From assembly GCA_023300125.1 (NCBI GenBank), contig JALZVY010000101.1, forward strand, positions 1-40,847: a DNA stretch of 40,847 nucleotides. The letters are read 5' to 3'. The notes beneath the pieces were generated by a model. It saw nothing but the letters and a program-made list of their open reading frames with translations. It was not told where the DNA came from and made no database searches. Shown piece by piece: positions 33,010-40,516 of the stretch. Position numbers and translations under genes: made by a program. The DNA comes from Phycisphaera sp. GTDB taxonomy: Bacteria > Planctomycetota > Phycisphaerae > Phycisphaerales > Phycisphaeraceae. Position 1 is the stretch's first letter. Each line of letters begins with the position of its first letter.

Positions 33010-33057
33010 ACCCCCGCCTCCGCGTCCCACACCGACCGCCCACATGCCCGCCCCGAT

Positions 33058-33327
33058 ATGCCCGAAGCCCGCTCCGAGATCACGATTAAAAATCACCACG
33101 GCCTGCACGCCAGGCCGGCGATGCTTTTGGTTGACGTGGCCTCAGGTTTTTCCGCCGACATCCGCGTGATCAAAGGCAAGCAGTCCGTCGACGCCAAAAG
33201 CATCATGCAGCTCATGATGCTCGCCGCGGTGTGCGGCACCAAGCTTGAAGTGGTCGCCAAAGGGGCCGATGCCGACGAGGCGGTCAAAGCCATCGTGGCC
33301 TTGAATGACGCCGACTTCGAAGAGTGA
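33058..33327 (+). CDS. ptsH: Phosphocarrier protein HPr-like
   Basis: The 89-residue product has the HPr fold: the active-site segment NHHGLHARPA with His17, then FSADIRVIKGKQSVDAKSIM with the helix containing the regulatory-Ser position, and a C-terminal acidic helix DEAVKAIVALNDADFEE. HPr passes phosphate from EI to EIIA proteins. The Ser in KSIMQLMML lies near the Ser46 site of Gram-positive HPr and could be a kinase target; this is inference. ATG at 33058 has no clear Shine-Dalgarno site, so it may be translated after ptsN by coupling. No EI gene is nearby. It ends 65 bp from the convergent pssA. Confidence 0.92.
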   Translation: MPEARSEITIKNHHGLHARPAMLLVDVASGFSADIRVIKGKQSVDAKSIMQLMMLAAVCGTKLEVVAKGADADEAVKAIVALNDADFEE

Positions 33328-33392
33328 TCCCATGGCGGAAGATCAAAGGCCGACGCTTCAAGTCTGGCCCATGGCTCCGCCCCTTTAAAATT

Positions 33393-34346
33393 TCAAGCTT
33401 CCAGCTTCGAACTTCTTCGCCCCGGCCAGACCCAGGCCACCGGCGCCGAGCAGGCATAGGCCACAAAGGCCACCGCTAAAACCGGCTGAGGCCACACCAA
33501 AAGAAGCAGCAGCACGATCGTTCCCGCCACCAGGCTCGGGAACGGAGCCTGGTCACGCAGGTAGCGGTTCATCAAGTGCACGTACTGAAAACGGCTCACC
33601 ATCGCCACGGCGCACAGCAGCGTCGCGGCCATCAGCACGTACACCGACACCCCAGCCCCGAACGCCTCGGCGTCGCGGGCCCAGATCTGCTGGTGCAGCA
33701 AAGTCATGCTCGCCACCGCGCCCGCCGCGCCGGGCGAAGGCAAGCCGTGGAAGAACAAGTGATGACGCACGTCGTCGCCCTCGACCTCCAGGTTGAAGCG
33801 TGCCAGTCGCAGGGCCGCGCAGGCCACATAAATACACGCGACCACCAGCCCCAGCCGGTCAAACAGCGTGTCCCCATGCTCGAAGAAAAACGGCCCCTGC
33901 ACCCCGATGACCTGCACCATGATGAAGGCCGGCGCCAAGCCAAAGCACACCATGTCCGCCATCGAATCCAGCTGCGCCCCGAGGTCGCTGGTGGTGTGGG
34001 TCAGCCGCGCCACCCGCCCGTCCAGGCCGTCACACACCAGACCCAAAAACACAAACGCCGCCGCCGCGGTCAGCGGGGTCCAGCTCGCAAAGAAAATCTC
34101 CGTGCCCATCGGCCGCGAAGCCATGAACACCGCCATGAACCCGCACAGCAGGTTCGCCAGCGTGAAGGCCGTGGGCAACACCGAAATCGGCCGGCGCCCG
34201 TCGAGCAGCCGCGGCCGACGGCGCCGACGACGCTCACCCGACGCCGTCGCCTTGGTCCCATCGGTCACCTCACCTCCGCCCACATCCGCGTCAGCAGAAG
34301 ACCCAGCGTGCTCGGGCGGCGGAGGTGACGTTCGGACAAAACCCAT
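33393..34346 (-). CDS. pssA: CDP-diacylglycerol-serine O-phosphatidyltransferase-like enzyme
   Basis: The enzyme makes phosphatidylserine, the precursor of phosphatidylethanolamine. The 317-residue product has the CDP-alcohol phosphotransferase motif DG-x2-AR-x8-G-x3-D-x3-D at Asp109, Gly110, Ala113, Arg114, Gly123, Asp127 and Asp131. Several membrane segments surround it (VLPTAFTLANLLCGFMAVFM, LVVACIYVACAALRLARFNL, then LMAATLLCAVAM and VAGTIVLLLLLVW). ALRLARFN and GLPSPGAAGAV are typical of PssA. The N-terminal 45 residues are hydrophilic and Arg-rich. ATG at 34344-34346 is used, with the TAGGCT box seven bases upstream. It is divergent from the DUF2752 gene. No psd gene (decarboxylase) is in the window. 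Confidence 0.88.
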   Translation of the reverse strand: MGFVRTSPPPPEHAGSSADADVGGGEVTDGTKATASGERRRRRRPRLLDGRRPISVLPTAFTLANLLCGFMAVFMASRPMGTEIFFASWTPLTAAAAFVFLGLVCDGLDGRVARLTHTTSDLGAQLDSMADMVCFGLAPAFIMVQVIGVQGPFFFEHGDTLFDRLGLVVACIYVACAALRLARFNLEVEGDDVRHHLFFHGLPSPGAAGAVASMTLLHQQIWARDAEAFGAGVSVYVLMAATLLCAVAMVSRFQYVHLMNRYLRDQAPFPSLVAGTIVLLLLLVWPQPVLAVAFVAYACSAPVAWVWPGRRSSKLEA

Positions 34347-34353
34347 GCGCAAA

Positions 34354-34359
34354 AGCCTA
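34354..34359 (-). promoter_or_regulatory. TAGGCT box next to the pssA start (candidate -10)
   Basis: On the minus strand TAGGCT ends seven bases before the ATG, with TTTGCGC between. No Shine-Dalgarno site is present. Confidence 0.4.
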
Positions 34360-34442
34360 ACCCGCCAAGGCGCCCCCGTCGACACCTGCCGCTGGACCTG
34401 CCCTTCAGCGGCCACCACCGCCCGTCCACGCCCCACAAGCGC

Positions 34443-34448
34443 TACCCT
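34443..34448 (+). promoter_or_regulatory. TACCCT box next to the DUF2752 start (candidate -10)
   Basis: TACCCT ends seven bases before the GTG at 34456, with ATCGCAC between and no Shine-Dalgarno site. With the box at 34354-34359 it would form a compact divergent promoter region. Confidence 0.4.
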
Positions 34449-34455
34449 ATCGCAC

Positions 34456-34935
34456 GTGGACACCGCCTCCCCCCCATCGCCGCCCGCAGCCGCGCCGCCC
34501 GCACGCCAGGTCGCCATACGCGACCGCGTCGCGGGCGTCTTGCTCGCCGCGGGCGCTCTCACGCCGCTATTGATCGCCGCGGGCCTCAACGCCAACCCCC
34601 AAGGCCACGGCACCCACCTTCAGCTGGGCATGGCCCCCTGCGGTTTTCTGGTCGCCAGCGGCCTGCCCTGCGGCACCTGCGGCATGACCACGGCCTTCAC
34701 CCACGCCGCCGACGGCAACCTGCTCGCCGCAGCCGCCGTGCAGCCTGCGGGCGCGCTGCTGGCCCTTCTGTGCGCCGTCGCCGCACTCATCGGAACCTAT
34801 ACCGCGTTCACCGGCATGGCCCTCACTCGGCTGCTGGGCCAGCTGGCCCGCGGCCGCGTGGTGCTCATCGCCATCGCGGTGTTCCTGGCCGCCTGGGGCT
34901 ACACCACCTGGCGTTTCACCCAAGTGGGAACCTAA
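34456..34935 (+). CDS. DUF2752 membrane protein
   Basis: The 159-residue product has three hydrophobic segments (VAGVLLAAGALTPLLIAAGL, PAGALLALLCAVAALIGTYT, VVLIAIAVFLAAWGY). Between the first two lies the DUF2752 signature APCGFLVASGLPCGTCGMTT, with conserved Cys residues in a PCGTCG motif. The function of this family is not known. GTG at 34456 is chosen because the TACCCT box lies immediately upstream and the domain begins soon after; the frame is open much further upstream but that part is antisense to pssA. It is divergent from pssA and 60 bp before the lipoprotein gene. Confidence 0.75.
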   Translation: MDTASPPSPPAAAPPARQVAIRDRVAGVLLAAGALTPLLIAAGLNANPQGHGTHLQLGMAPCGFLVASGLPCGTCGMTTAFTHAADGNLLAAAAVQPAGALLALLCAVAALIGTYTAFTGMALTRLLGQLARGRVVLIAIAVFLAAWGYTTWRFTQVGT

Positions 34936-34995
34936 GGCAGTAAAATATCACCCCGCGTCGCCCCTCCCTGCGTTCCCCCCGAGTCGTGACCCACC

Positions 34996-35670
34996 ATGCC
35001 CGACCGCCCCCTGCCCCTGAACCTCCCCGCCCGGCTCGTCGCCGCCTTCACGCTCACCCTCGGCGCCGCCGCGCTGTCGGGCTGCAACATCATTGCCGCC
35101 GGCGCCACCATCCTCGCCCAAGACAAAGAAGTCGAGGTCGACGCCGAGTACCGCGGCCTGGAAAACCAGCGTGTGGGCGTGCTGGTCGCCGCCGACGACG
35201 CCACCTACTTCCGCTACCCCCAGGCCGCGAGCCGCGTCAATCAAGCAATCACCATCGGCCTGGCCAACGCGCTGCCCAGCGTCACCCTGCTCACCCCCGC
35301 CGCGGCCGACGCCTACATCAAACGCAACCCCTACTGGGTCACCCGCCGCCCCGCCGTGCTCATGCGCGAGCTGGGTGTCACCCGCCTGATCACCGTCGAC
35401 ATCAACCGCTACGCCACCCACGAACCCGGCAACTTCAGCGAATTCCGCGGAGTGATCAGCGCCACCCTCTCGGTGTGCGAAGCCGACGGCAACGACCCAG
35501 ACAACCGCTCATTCGACCGCGAAGTGATCGCCCAGTTCCCCGATGCCTCCACCGAATTCGGCGTCATTAACGGCAACGAAGCACAGATCGAAGACGCGGT
35601 GCTCAGCACCTTCTCCACCCAGGTCGCCAACCTCTTCCATGACCACGTCATCATCATCCCCGCCCGTTAA
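34996..35670 (+). CDS. Predicted lipoprotein, function unknown
   Basis: The 224-residue product has a lipoprotein signal (RLVAAFTLTLGAAALSGCNI, lipobox LSGC). The mature part contains VGVLVAADDATYFRYPQAAS and an AITIGLANALPSVTLLTPAA segment. The later part with GVTRLITVDINRYATHEPGN resembles the nucleotide-free, curli-assembly/CsgG-like fold seen in many small planctomycete lipoproteins. I do not claim a specific family. TAAAAT at about 34941-34946 is a possible -10 box for the unit. The next gene begins 32 bases before this one ends, so the two are translated from overlapping frames. Confidence 0.7.
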   Translation: MPDRPLPLNLPARLVAAFTLTLGAAALSGCNIIAAGATILAQDKEVEVDAEYRGLENQRVGVLVAADDATYFRYPQAASRVNQAITIGLANALPSVTLLTPAAADAYIKRNPYWVTRRPAVLMRELGVTRLITVDINRYATHEPGNFSEFRGVISATLSVCEADGNDPDNRSFDREVIAQFPDASTEFGVINGNEAQIEDAVLSTFSTQVANLFHDHVIIIPAR

Positions 35671-36352
35671 GCGCCGCGGGCTCCTGCCCGCCCTGCTTGG
35701 CCTTGCCGCCGCGGTCGTGCTCAGCACCCCGGGCTGCACCCTCTTTGCCATGGTGGACCAAGCCATCCACGGCCCGCCGCCCACCCCCGCGGTCTTCGTC
35801 CTGCCCGACAAAATCACCGCCGTGCTGGTGGACGACCCCGACAACACCCTGGCCAACGCCCGCGTGCCCCGCACCATCGGCGCGACCGCCCTGCACCACA
35901 TGCGTTTTCACGGCGCCCCCGAAACCGCCGTGCTCGTAGACGCCCAGCAAGTCGCCCGCCTCGAAGACCAACTCGGCGAAGCCTGGCCCACCACCCCCAT
36001 CGACGACATCGGCCGACGCCTGCACGCCCAGCAAATCGTCTACGCCCGGATCACCCCCCAAGGCATCAACACCCACCGCGGCGACCGCAACGGCATCCCC
36101 GCGCTGCAGCTAGACGTCAAAATCATCGACGCCCAAAGCGGCACACGCATCTGGCCGCCTCATGCCGTGGGCTCCTCCGACGGCTACCCCCTGGTCGTCC
36201 AAGCCACCCTCGACCAGCGCCGCCGCCGCCTCACAGGCAAAGACACCCCCGAGCAAACCCTCGGCCACCTCGCCGACGCCGCGGGCCTCGCGCTGGGCCA
36301 GCTGTTCTACGACTGGGTCCCGCCCGCCCCCGGGGGTGACCTCGAACCGTGA
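35639..36352 (+). CDS. Predicted lipoprotein, overlapping partner
   Basis: The 237-residue product has a signal with KRRGLLPALLGLAAAVVLST and a lipobox ending PGC. The mature part begins TLFAMVDQAIHGPPPTPAVF and includes KITAVLVDDPDNTLANARVP, ALHHMRFHG, and VARLEDQLGEAWPTTPIDDI. The overall character (small secreted domain sensing or assembling at the membrane) is similar to the upstream lipoprotein. The ATG at 35639 lies inside the upstream gene in another frame, a 32-base overlap. The TGA stop at 36350-36352 overlaps the GTG start of the next gene. The three genes 34996-36912 therefore look like one translationally coupled unit. Function unknown. Confidence 0.7.
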   Translation: MTTSSSSPPVKRRGLLPALLGLAAAVVLSTPGCTLFAMVDQAIHGPPPTPAVFVLPDKITAVLVDDPDNTLANARVPRTIGATALHHMRFHGAPETAVLVDAQQVARLEDQLGEAWPTTPIDDIGRRLHAQQIVYARITPQGINTHRGDRNGIPALQLDVKIIDAQSGTRIWPPHAVGSSDGYPLVVQATLDQRRRRLTGKDTPEQTLGHLADAAGLALGQLFYDWVPPAPGGDLEP

Positions 36353-36912
36353 ACGACCGCGCCACCCACCCACCCCGCACCGCCCTGCGTCAAGGCTGGG
36401 GCGTTCGCGACAACACCCCCATCGTCGCCCTGCTCGGCGACCCCGTCGCCACCGCCGACGCCTGGACCGCCGCCATGGCCGTGGGCCTGGTCCGCTCTGC
36501 CAGCGGCCAGCCCCTTCGGCTGCTGGTCCACCCCAACCAGCACCACCGAGCCCGCACCCAAGACCACCTGGACCGCGGGCCCGACGCCGACCTGTTCATC
36601 CAAGACGCCCGGCTTGCCGCCCCCCCCACGGTGCTCGCCGGCTGCGACGCCGCCCTCTTTGTAGGCACCGCCACCCACCGCTCGCTCACCCGCCCCGTGG
36701 CCCAAGCGCTCGCCGCGGGCCTGCCCATTGTCGCCCCCGACACCCCCACCCACCGCGCCGCCCTGGCCAGCGCCCCCGACCAAGCCAGCTTCGCGCCCCG
36801 CGGCGAAATCAAGAAACTCGCGGATCGGCTCATGCACCGCGCCCTGGGCCTGCCGGGGCTGGGCAAGTCCTTTGTCCCCACCGACGTGCCGGGCATGACA
36901 CAAATCTCCTAA
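36349..36912 (+). CDS. Half-size glycosyltransferase-like protein (GT-B donor domain only)
   Basis: The 187-residue product looks like the C-terminal, nucleotide-sugar-binding half of a GT-B glycosyltransferase: TPIVALLGDPVATADAWTAA, LRLLVHPNQHHRARTQ, then CDAALFVGT, VAQALAAGLPIVAPDTPTHR. There is no N-terminal acceptor half, and the short length suggests a single-domain protein that binds a sugar nucleotide or acts with a partner. GTG at 36349-36351 overlaps the preceding stop, and no Shine-Dalgarno site is needed if coupled. Its place directly behind two lipoproteins is unusual. Enzymatic activity is uncertain. Confidence 0.55.
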   Translation: MNDRATHPPRTALRQGWGVRDNTPIVALLGDPVATADAWTAAMAVGLVRSASGQPLRLLVHPNQHHRARTQDHLDRGPDADLFIQDARLAAPPTVLAGCDAALFVGTATHRSLTRPVAQALAAGLPIVAPDTPTHRAALASAPDQASFAPRGEIKKLADRLMHRALGLPGLGKSFVPTDVPGMTQIS

Positions 36913-36948
36913 GCCCCTCTCTGGGGCGCCCCCCGCGACAAGAAGCAG

Positions 36949-37623
36949 ATGGCCCACCCCCCCCACGTTCTGCTCTGCGAAACCTGCGGGTACCCCCAGC
37001 CCAGCGCGCCCCACACCCCCGACGCCGCCTGCCCCGAATGCGGCCGGCCCCTGGCCGACTCCCACCCCGGCCGCCGCCCCGGCGTCGCTTGGCAGCACCG
37101 CACCAGCCCCCGCGCCTGGGCCCGCACCGCCGCCGCCCTCGCCCGATCCCCCAGCCGCTTCTTCGACACCCTCTCCACCCGTGGTGGCCCCGGAGCCGAC
37201 CGCCTCTACCTCCTCATCAACGCCAGCCTCGCCGGGCTCATCGCCGGCGGCCTCACCGCCGGCCTGCACCACCGCAGCGCCCTCACCGCCAGCCTCATCG
37301 GCATGGCCACCGCCAAAGGCGCCCTGCTGCTGAGCTACACCGAAGCCGCCGGCCTGTGGTTCTTCAGCCGCCGCCACGGCTGGCGCGTGCCCTTCGCCCG
37401 GGCCGAACGCATCGTCGCCTACGCCAGCATCGGCTGGCTGCCCGCCGCCGCCGTGCTCACCGCCGCCGCCCCCGCCACCTACAGCCTCGGCCAGCAGCAG
37501 CTAAGCACCACGCCCCCCCTGCTGGGCCCACTGCTGCTGCTGGGCCTGCTGGGCGGCCTGGCCGGGCTCGCCTTCGAAACCCTCACCTGGGTCGGCGTCC
37601 GCCGACTGCGTTACGCCAACTAA
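36949..37623 (+). CDS. Zinc-ribbon membrane protein, function unknown
   Basis: The 224-residue product begins with a four-cysteine ribbon (LCETCGYPQ and CPECGRPL, about 18 residues apart). A Pro/Arg-rich linker leads to about four hydrophobic segments, such as LYLLINASLAGLIAGGLTAG, LLLSYTEAAGLWFFSRR and LLGPLLLLGLLGGLAGLAFE. It shares its layout with the product of 26183-27001, though the sequences are not obviously close. ATG at 36949 follows the glycosyltransferase-like gene by 36 bp with an AAGAAG stretch before it. Such ribbon-plus-membrane proteins are common in Planctomycetota; their role is unknown. Confidence 0.65.
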   Translation: MAHPPHVLLCETCGYPQPSAPHTPDAACPECGRPLADSHPGRRPGVAWQHRTSPRAWARTAAALARSPSRFFDTLSTRGGPGADRLYLLINASLAGLIAGGLTAGLHHRSALTASLIGMATAKGALLLSYTEAAGLWFFSRRHGWRVPFARAERIVAYASIGWLPAAAVLTAAAPATYSLGQQQLSTTPPLLGPLLLLGLLGGLAGLAFETLTWVGVRRLRYAN

Positions 37624-37753
37624 GCCGGCCCGGCCAGGCTCGCAATCAGAGTTCTCAAGAGCAAAGCAGCCGCCTCCCCGCGGCCGCCGGGGGCGCCAAG
37701 CACCTCCAAAACCCCACTCTCAAACCCCTAGCCCCGGACAGCCCGCATCGGGA

Positions 37754-37783
37754 TTGACCCCCACGCGCCCCCCCGCCTAACAT
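37754..37783 (+). promoter_or_regulatory. Sigma-70-type promoter ahead of rny
   Basis: TTGACC (37754-37759) and TAACAT (37778-37783) are separated by 18 bases. A start near 37790 would give an unusually long leader of about 466 nt before rny. The preceding bases 37624-37753 show nothing recognisable. Confidence 0.5.
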
Positions 37784-37789
37784 TCACAC

Positions 37790-38255
37790 CTAAACCCGCG
37801 CCGCCGACGGCGCTTCACCCCGGCACACCGCCCCAAGGGGCGGGGCCCGCCCCCATCAGCAACCCGGTCGCGCCCCTGGCGACCATCGCGACACGTCAAC
37901 ACCACAGGCCCGCACAAGCCGGTCCCGTGCCCCCGACCCGCACCCTCCCCCGCCGAGACACCCCCGCCAAGCATGCCGCACCGCAACGCCCCGTCGAGCC
38001 CCACCCCCGGCCCCCCCTGCGGCCACCCCAAGGCCCCAGCGGCCCGCTCGCCGTTCGCGACATGCCCAAACCACCCCGGATCCGGCCCCTCCTGATCCAC
38101 GTCTCCGCATGCTGATGCGGACGCCCCGGCGTCCGCGGCCCCCCCTCCTCGCCCAGGCCCGGCCAGCGCTCTGCGCTCACGCCCGGCCCCTCCACGCGGT
38201 GTGCCCCTCACCCCCGGGCCGTGTCCCCCACGGCCCGCTCGGAAAGGGCCTCGCC
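37790..38255 (+). other. Long GC-rich structured leader of rny
   Basis: The region has no supported gene. It contains several clean hairpins: GCGCCG/CGGCGC (37799-37814), CCGCCCC/GGGGCGG (about 37828-37843), TCCGCAT/ATGCGGA (38104-38121), GACGCC/GGCGTC (about 38119-38132) and GGGCCGTG/CACGGCCC (38217-38236), the last just before the GGAAAGG ribosome site. A short frame starting ATG at 38109 continues in frame into RNase Y but its sequence is unlike the family. The leader could regulate rny mRNA stability; this is inference. Confidence 0.4.
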
Positions 38256-39905
38256 ATGGACCTCCACAACACCCTGCTCCCCCTGCTCGCCCAAAGCGAC
38301 GCCCCCTCGGGCTTCGGCGCTTGGCTGGCCGTCACCGGCCTGCTCACCGGCGTCATCGGCTACATCGTCTCCGGGGTCATCGGCCGCCGCGGAGTCGGCC
38401 AGGCCGCCGCCGACGCCCAGCGCGTCGCCGACGCCACCATCGCCGGCGCCAAAGCCGAAGCCGCCACTCTGCTCAAGCAAGCCGAGCTCGACGCCCAAAC
38501 CCAACTGGGCAAACGCCGCTCGGCCTTCGAAAAAGAAACCGAAGCCGCCCGCAACGAAGCCGCCGAGAAAGAACGCCGCCTCACCAAACGCGAAGACCAG
38601 CTCGATAAAAAAATCGACAACCTCGCCACCCAAGAAAAAGATCTGGGCATCCGCGACACCCAGCTCAAAGCCGAGCAGCACGCCATCGCCGCCAAGCGCG
38701 AAGAAGCCGACGGCATCGTCGCCCAACGCCGCGACGAATTCGAGCAACACACCCAGCGCATGAAAGCCGAGCTCCAGCGCGTCAGCCACCTCAGCGAAGA
38801 CGACGCCAAACGCGAAATGATGGCCCTGCTCGAACAGCAGCTCACCCACGAAGCCGGTGCCCTGGTCAAACAAGTCACCGAACGCGCCGAAGAAGAAGCC
38901 AAAGAAAACGCCCAGAAAATCACCCTCACCGCCATCCAGCGCTACGCCTCTGAGCACACCGCCGAAAGCACCACCAACGCCGTCAAAATCGAAGACGAAG
39001 CCCTCAAAGGCCGCGTCATCGGCCGCGAAGGCCGCAACATCCGCGCCTTCGAACAAACCACCGGCGTCGACGTCGTCGTCGACGACACCCCCGGCGTCAT
39101 CACCGTCAGCTGCTTCGACCCCGTCCGCCGCGCCATCGCCGCCGAGACCCTCCGCCGCCTCATCGACGACGGCCGCATCCAGCCCACCCGCATCGAAGAA
39201 GTCTTCAACCAAGTCACCGAAGAGATGGACGCCAAGCTCGTCAAGTACGGCAAAGAAGCCTGCGTCGAAGCCAACATCCTGGGCCTGCACCCCCAGATCA
39301 GCAAAGCCATGGGCCGCCTGCACTACCGCACCAGCTACGGCCAAAACATCCTGCGCCACAGCCACGAAGTCGCCTACCTCTGCCAAGTCATCGCCGACGA
39401 ACTCGGCCTCGACGGCGAGCTCGCCCGCCGCTGCGGCTTCCTCCACGACATCGGCAAAGCCCTCGACCACGACGTCGAAGGCGGCCACCCCAAGATCGGC
39501 GCCGACTTCTGCCGCAAATACGGCGAAAAAGAAGCCGTGCTCAACGCCGTCGAAGGCCACCACAACGACATCCCCCCCACCACCCCCTACACCCCGATCG
39601 TCATGGCCGCCGACGCCATCAGCGGCGCCCGCACCGGCGCCCGGCGTGAAAGCCTCGAACGCTACGTCAAGCGTCTCAAAGAACTCGAACAGATCGCCCG
39701 CGACCAGCGCGGCGTACGAGAAGCCTTCGCCATCCAAGCCGGCCGCGAAGTCCGCGTCATCGTCGACCCCGACGGCGTCAACGACAACGACTGCCACGCG
39801 ATTGCCAGGCACATCGCCAAACGCGTCAGCGAAGAACTCACCTTTCCCGGCGAGATCAAAGTCAGCGTGCTCCGCGAAATGCGAACGATCGAATTCGCGA
39901 AGTAG
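38256..39905 (+). CDS. rny: Ribonuclease Y
   Basis: RNase Y is a membrane-anchored endoribonuclease that starts mRNA decay in many bacteria lacking RNase E. The 549-residue product has an N-terminal membrane segment (AWLAVTGLLTGVIGYIVSGV, residues 22-41), then a long coiled coil (about 45-215) rich in Ala, Glu, Lys and Arg. A KH domain follows from about residue 250 (GRVIGREGRNIRAFEQTTGV), then an HD domain with HSHEVAYL near 368, LHDIGKALDHD near 396 and a further VEGHHND. ATG at 38256 has GGAAAGG eight bases upstream; the frame continues 49 codons upstream but that part lacks any family character. It has its own promoter and a long structured leader. Confidence 0.96.
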   Translation: MDLHNTLLPLLAQSDAPSGFGAWLAVTGLLTGVIGYIVSGVIGRRGVGQAAADAQRVADATIAGAKAEAATLLKQAELDAQTQLGKRRSAFEKETEAARNEAAEKERRLTKREDQLDKKIDNLATQEKDLGIRDTQLKAEQHAIAAKREEADGIVAQRRDEFEQHTQRMKAELQRVSHLSEDDAKREMMALLEQQLTHEAGALVKQVTERAEEEAKENAQKITLTAIQRYASEHTAESTTNAVKIEDEALKGRVIGREGRNIRAFEQTTGVDVVVDDTPGVITVSCFDPVRRAIAAETLRRLIDDGRIQPTRIEEVFNQVTEEMDAKLVKYGKEACVEANILGLHPQISKAMGRLHYRTSYGQNILRHSHEVAYLCQVIADELGLDGELARRCGFLHDIGKALDHDVEGGHPKIGADFCRKYGEKEAVLNAVEGHHNDIPPTTPYTPIVMAADAISGARTGARRESLERYVKRLKELEQIARDQRGVREAFAIQAGREVRVIVDPDGVNDNDCHAIARHIAKRVSEELTFPGEIKVSVLREMRTIEFAK

Positions 39906-40006
39906 TTTCACGGTCCGCCCGGCGTGTAACCCTCGCCGGCGGCCGCTCGGCGGCAAGGGCGATTTCCGCTCGGACGTGGACTTCAACCCACACCAAAAAG
40001 AGCCCG

Positions 40007-40516
40007 ATGGATGTAGACGAACATCTCGATCGGATCGGAGCGATGTGGGACGAAGATCCCGATCAAGTGCACCGGTCACTTCGTGTCGCGATCGCCGAGC
40101 ATCCCCTTTCGGGTTCATTACTCGACGTTCTCGCAGACTTGATCTGTTACGCAGAGCGGGTCGCCAATCCGACGTCGGAAAATCCGCATGCGGTATATAC
40201 GCTTGAAGACGCCGAGAAGCTCTACAAACAAGCCTTCGCTCTTGAACCGACCAACCCCGCACCCTGTGAATCGCTGGGGTATTTCTACAACGTGTATCGA
40301 GGCGACTACGCGTCGGCTGAAACGTACTTTCGAAAAGCCATCCTGCTGGGCGGCGGGATTGATTGTTACACCGGACTCGCCCGAACCCTTGCGGAAGCCG
40401 GTCGAAAGCAGGAGGGGCTTGCATTATTGGATTCGAGCGACTGTTCATTGGTGAATGAAACACAATGCAGAGCTCTGCGAGACGAGATTGCGGAAGGGCG
40501 CTGGGATCCAAATTAA
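40007..40516 (+). CDS. TPR-like protein of atypical composition
   Basis: The 169-residue product has at least two tetratricopeptide-like helix pairs: AEKLYKQAFALEPTNPAPCE with SLGYFYNVYRGDY, and ASAETYFRKAILLGGGIDCY with TGLARTLAEAGRKQEGLALL. TPR repeats mediate protein contacts; no catalytic domain is present. The codon use is lower in G+C than in neighbouring genes (for example GCATTATTGG and TTCATTGGTG stretches), which suggests recent transfer or weak selection. ATG at 40007 is preceded by AAAGAG but no strong ribosome site. It follows rny by 101 bp, and the region after it is noncoding and repeat-rich. Confidence 0.7.
   Translation: MDVDEHLDRIGAMWDEDPDQVHRSLRVAIAEHPLSGSLLDVLADLICYAERVANPTSENPHAVYTLEDAEKLYKQAFALEPTNPAPCESLGYFYNVYRGDYASAETYFRKAILLGGGIDCYTGLARTLAEAGRKQEGLALLDSSDCSLVNETQCRALRDEIAEGRWDPN

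Noticed and set aside
34943-34995. Mobile element or integrase signals near the lipoprotein genes
   Set aside because: No transposase, integrase, target-site duplication or terminal repeat was seen here or elsewhere in the window.
36162-37757. A 531-codon plus-strand frame across the half glycosyltransferase and zinc-ribbon genes
   Set aside because: It is Pro/Arg/His-rich out-of-frame translation of two genes with recognisable domains.
38208-40511. A 767-codon frame on the minus strand across rny
   Set aside because: It is the mirror of the RNase Y gene; its Gly/Phe/Ala/Val/Asp-rich repeats follow from GC-rich codons in the real frame, with no domain or ribosome site.
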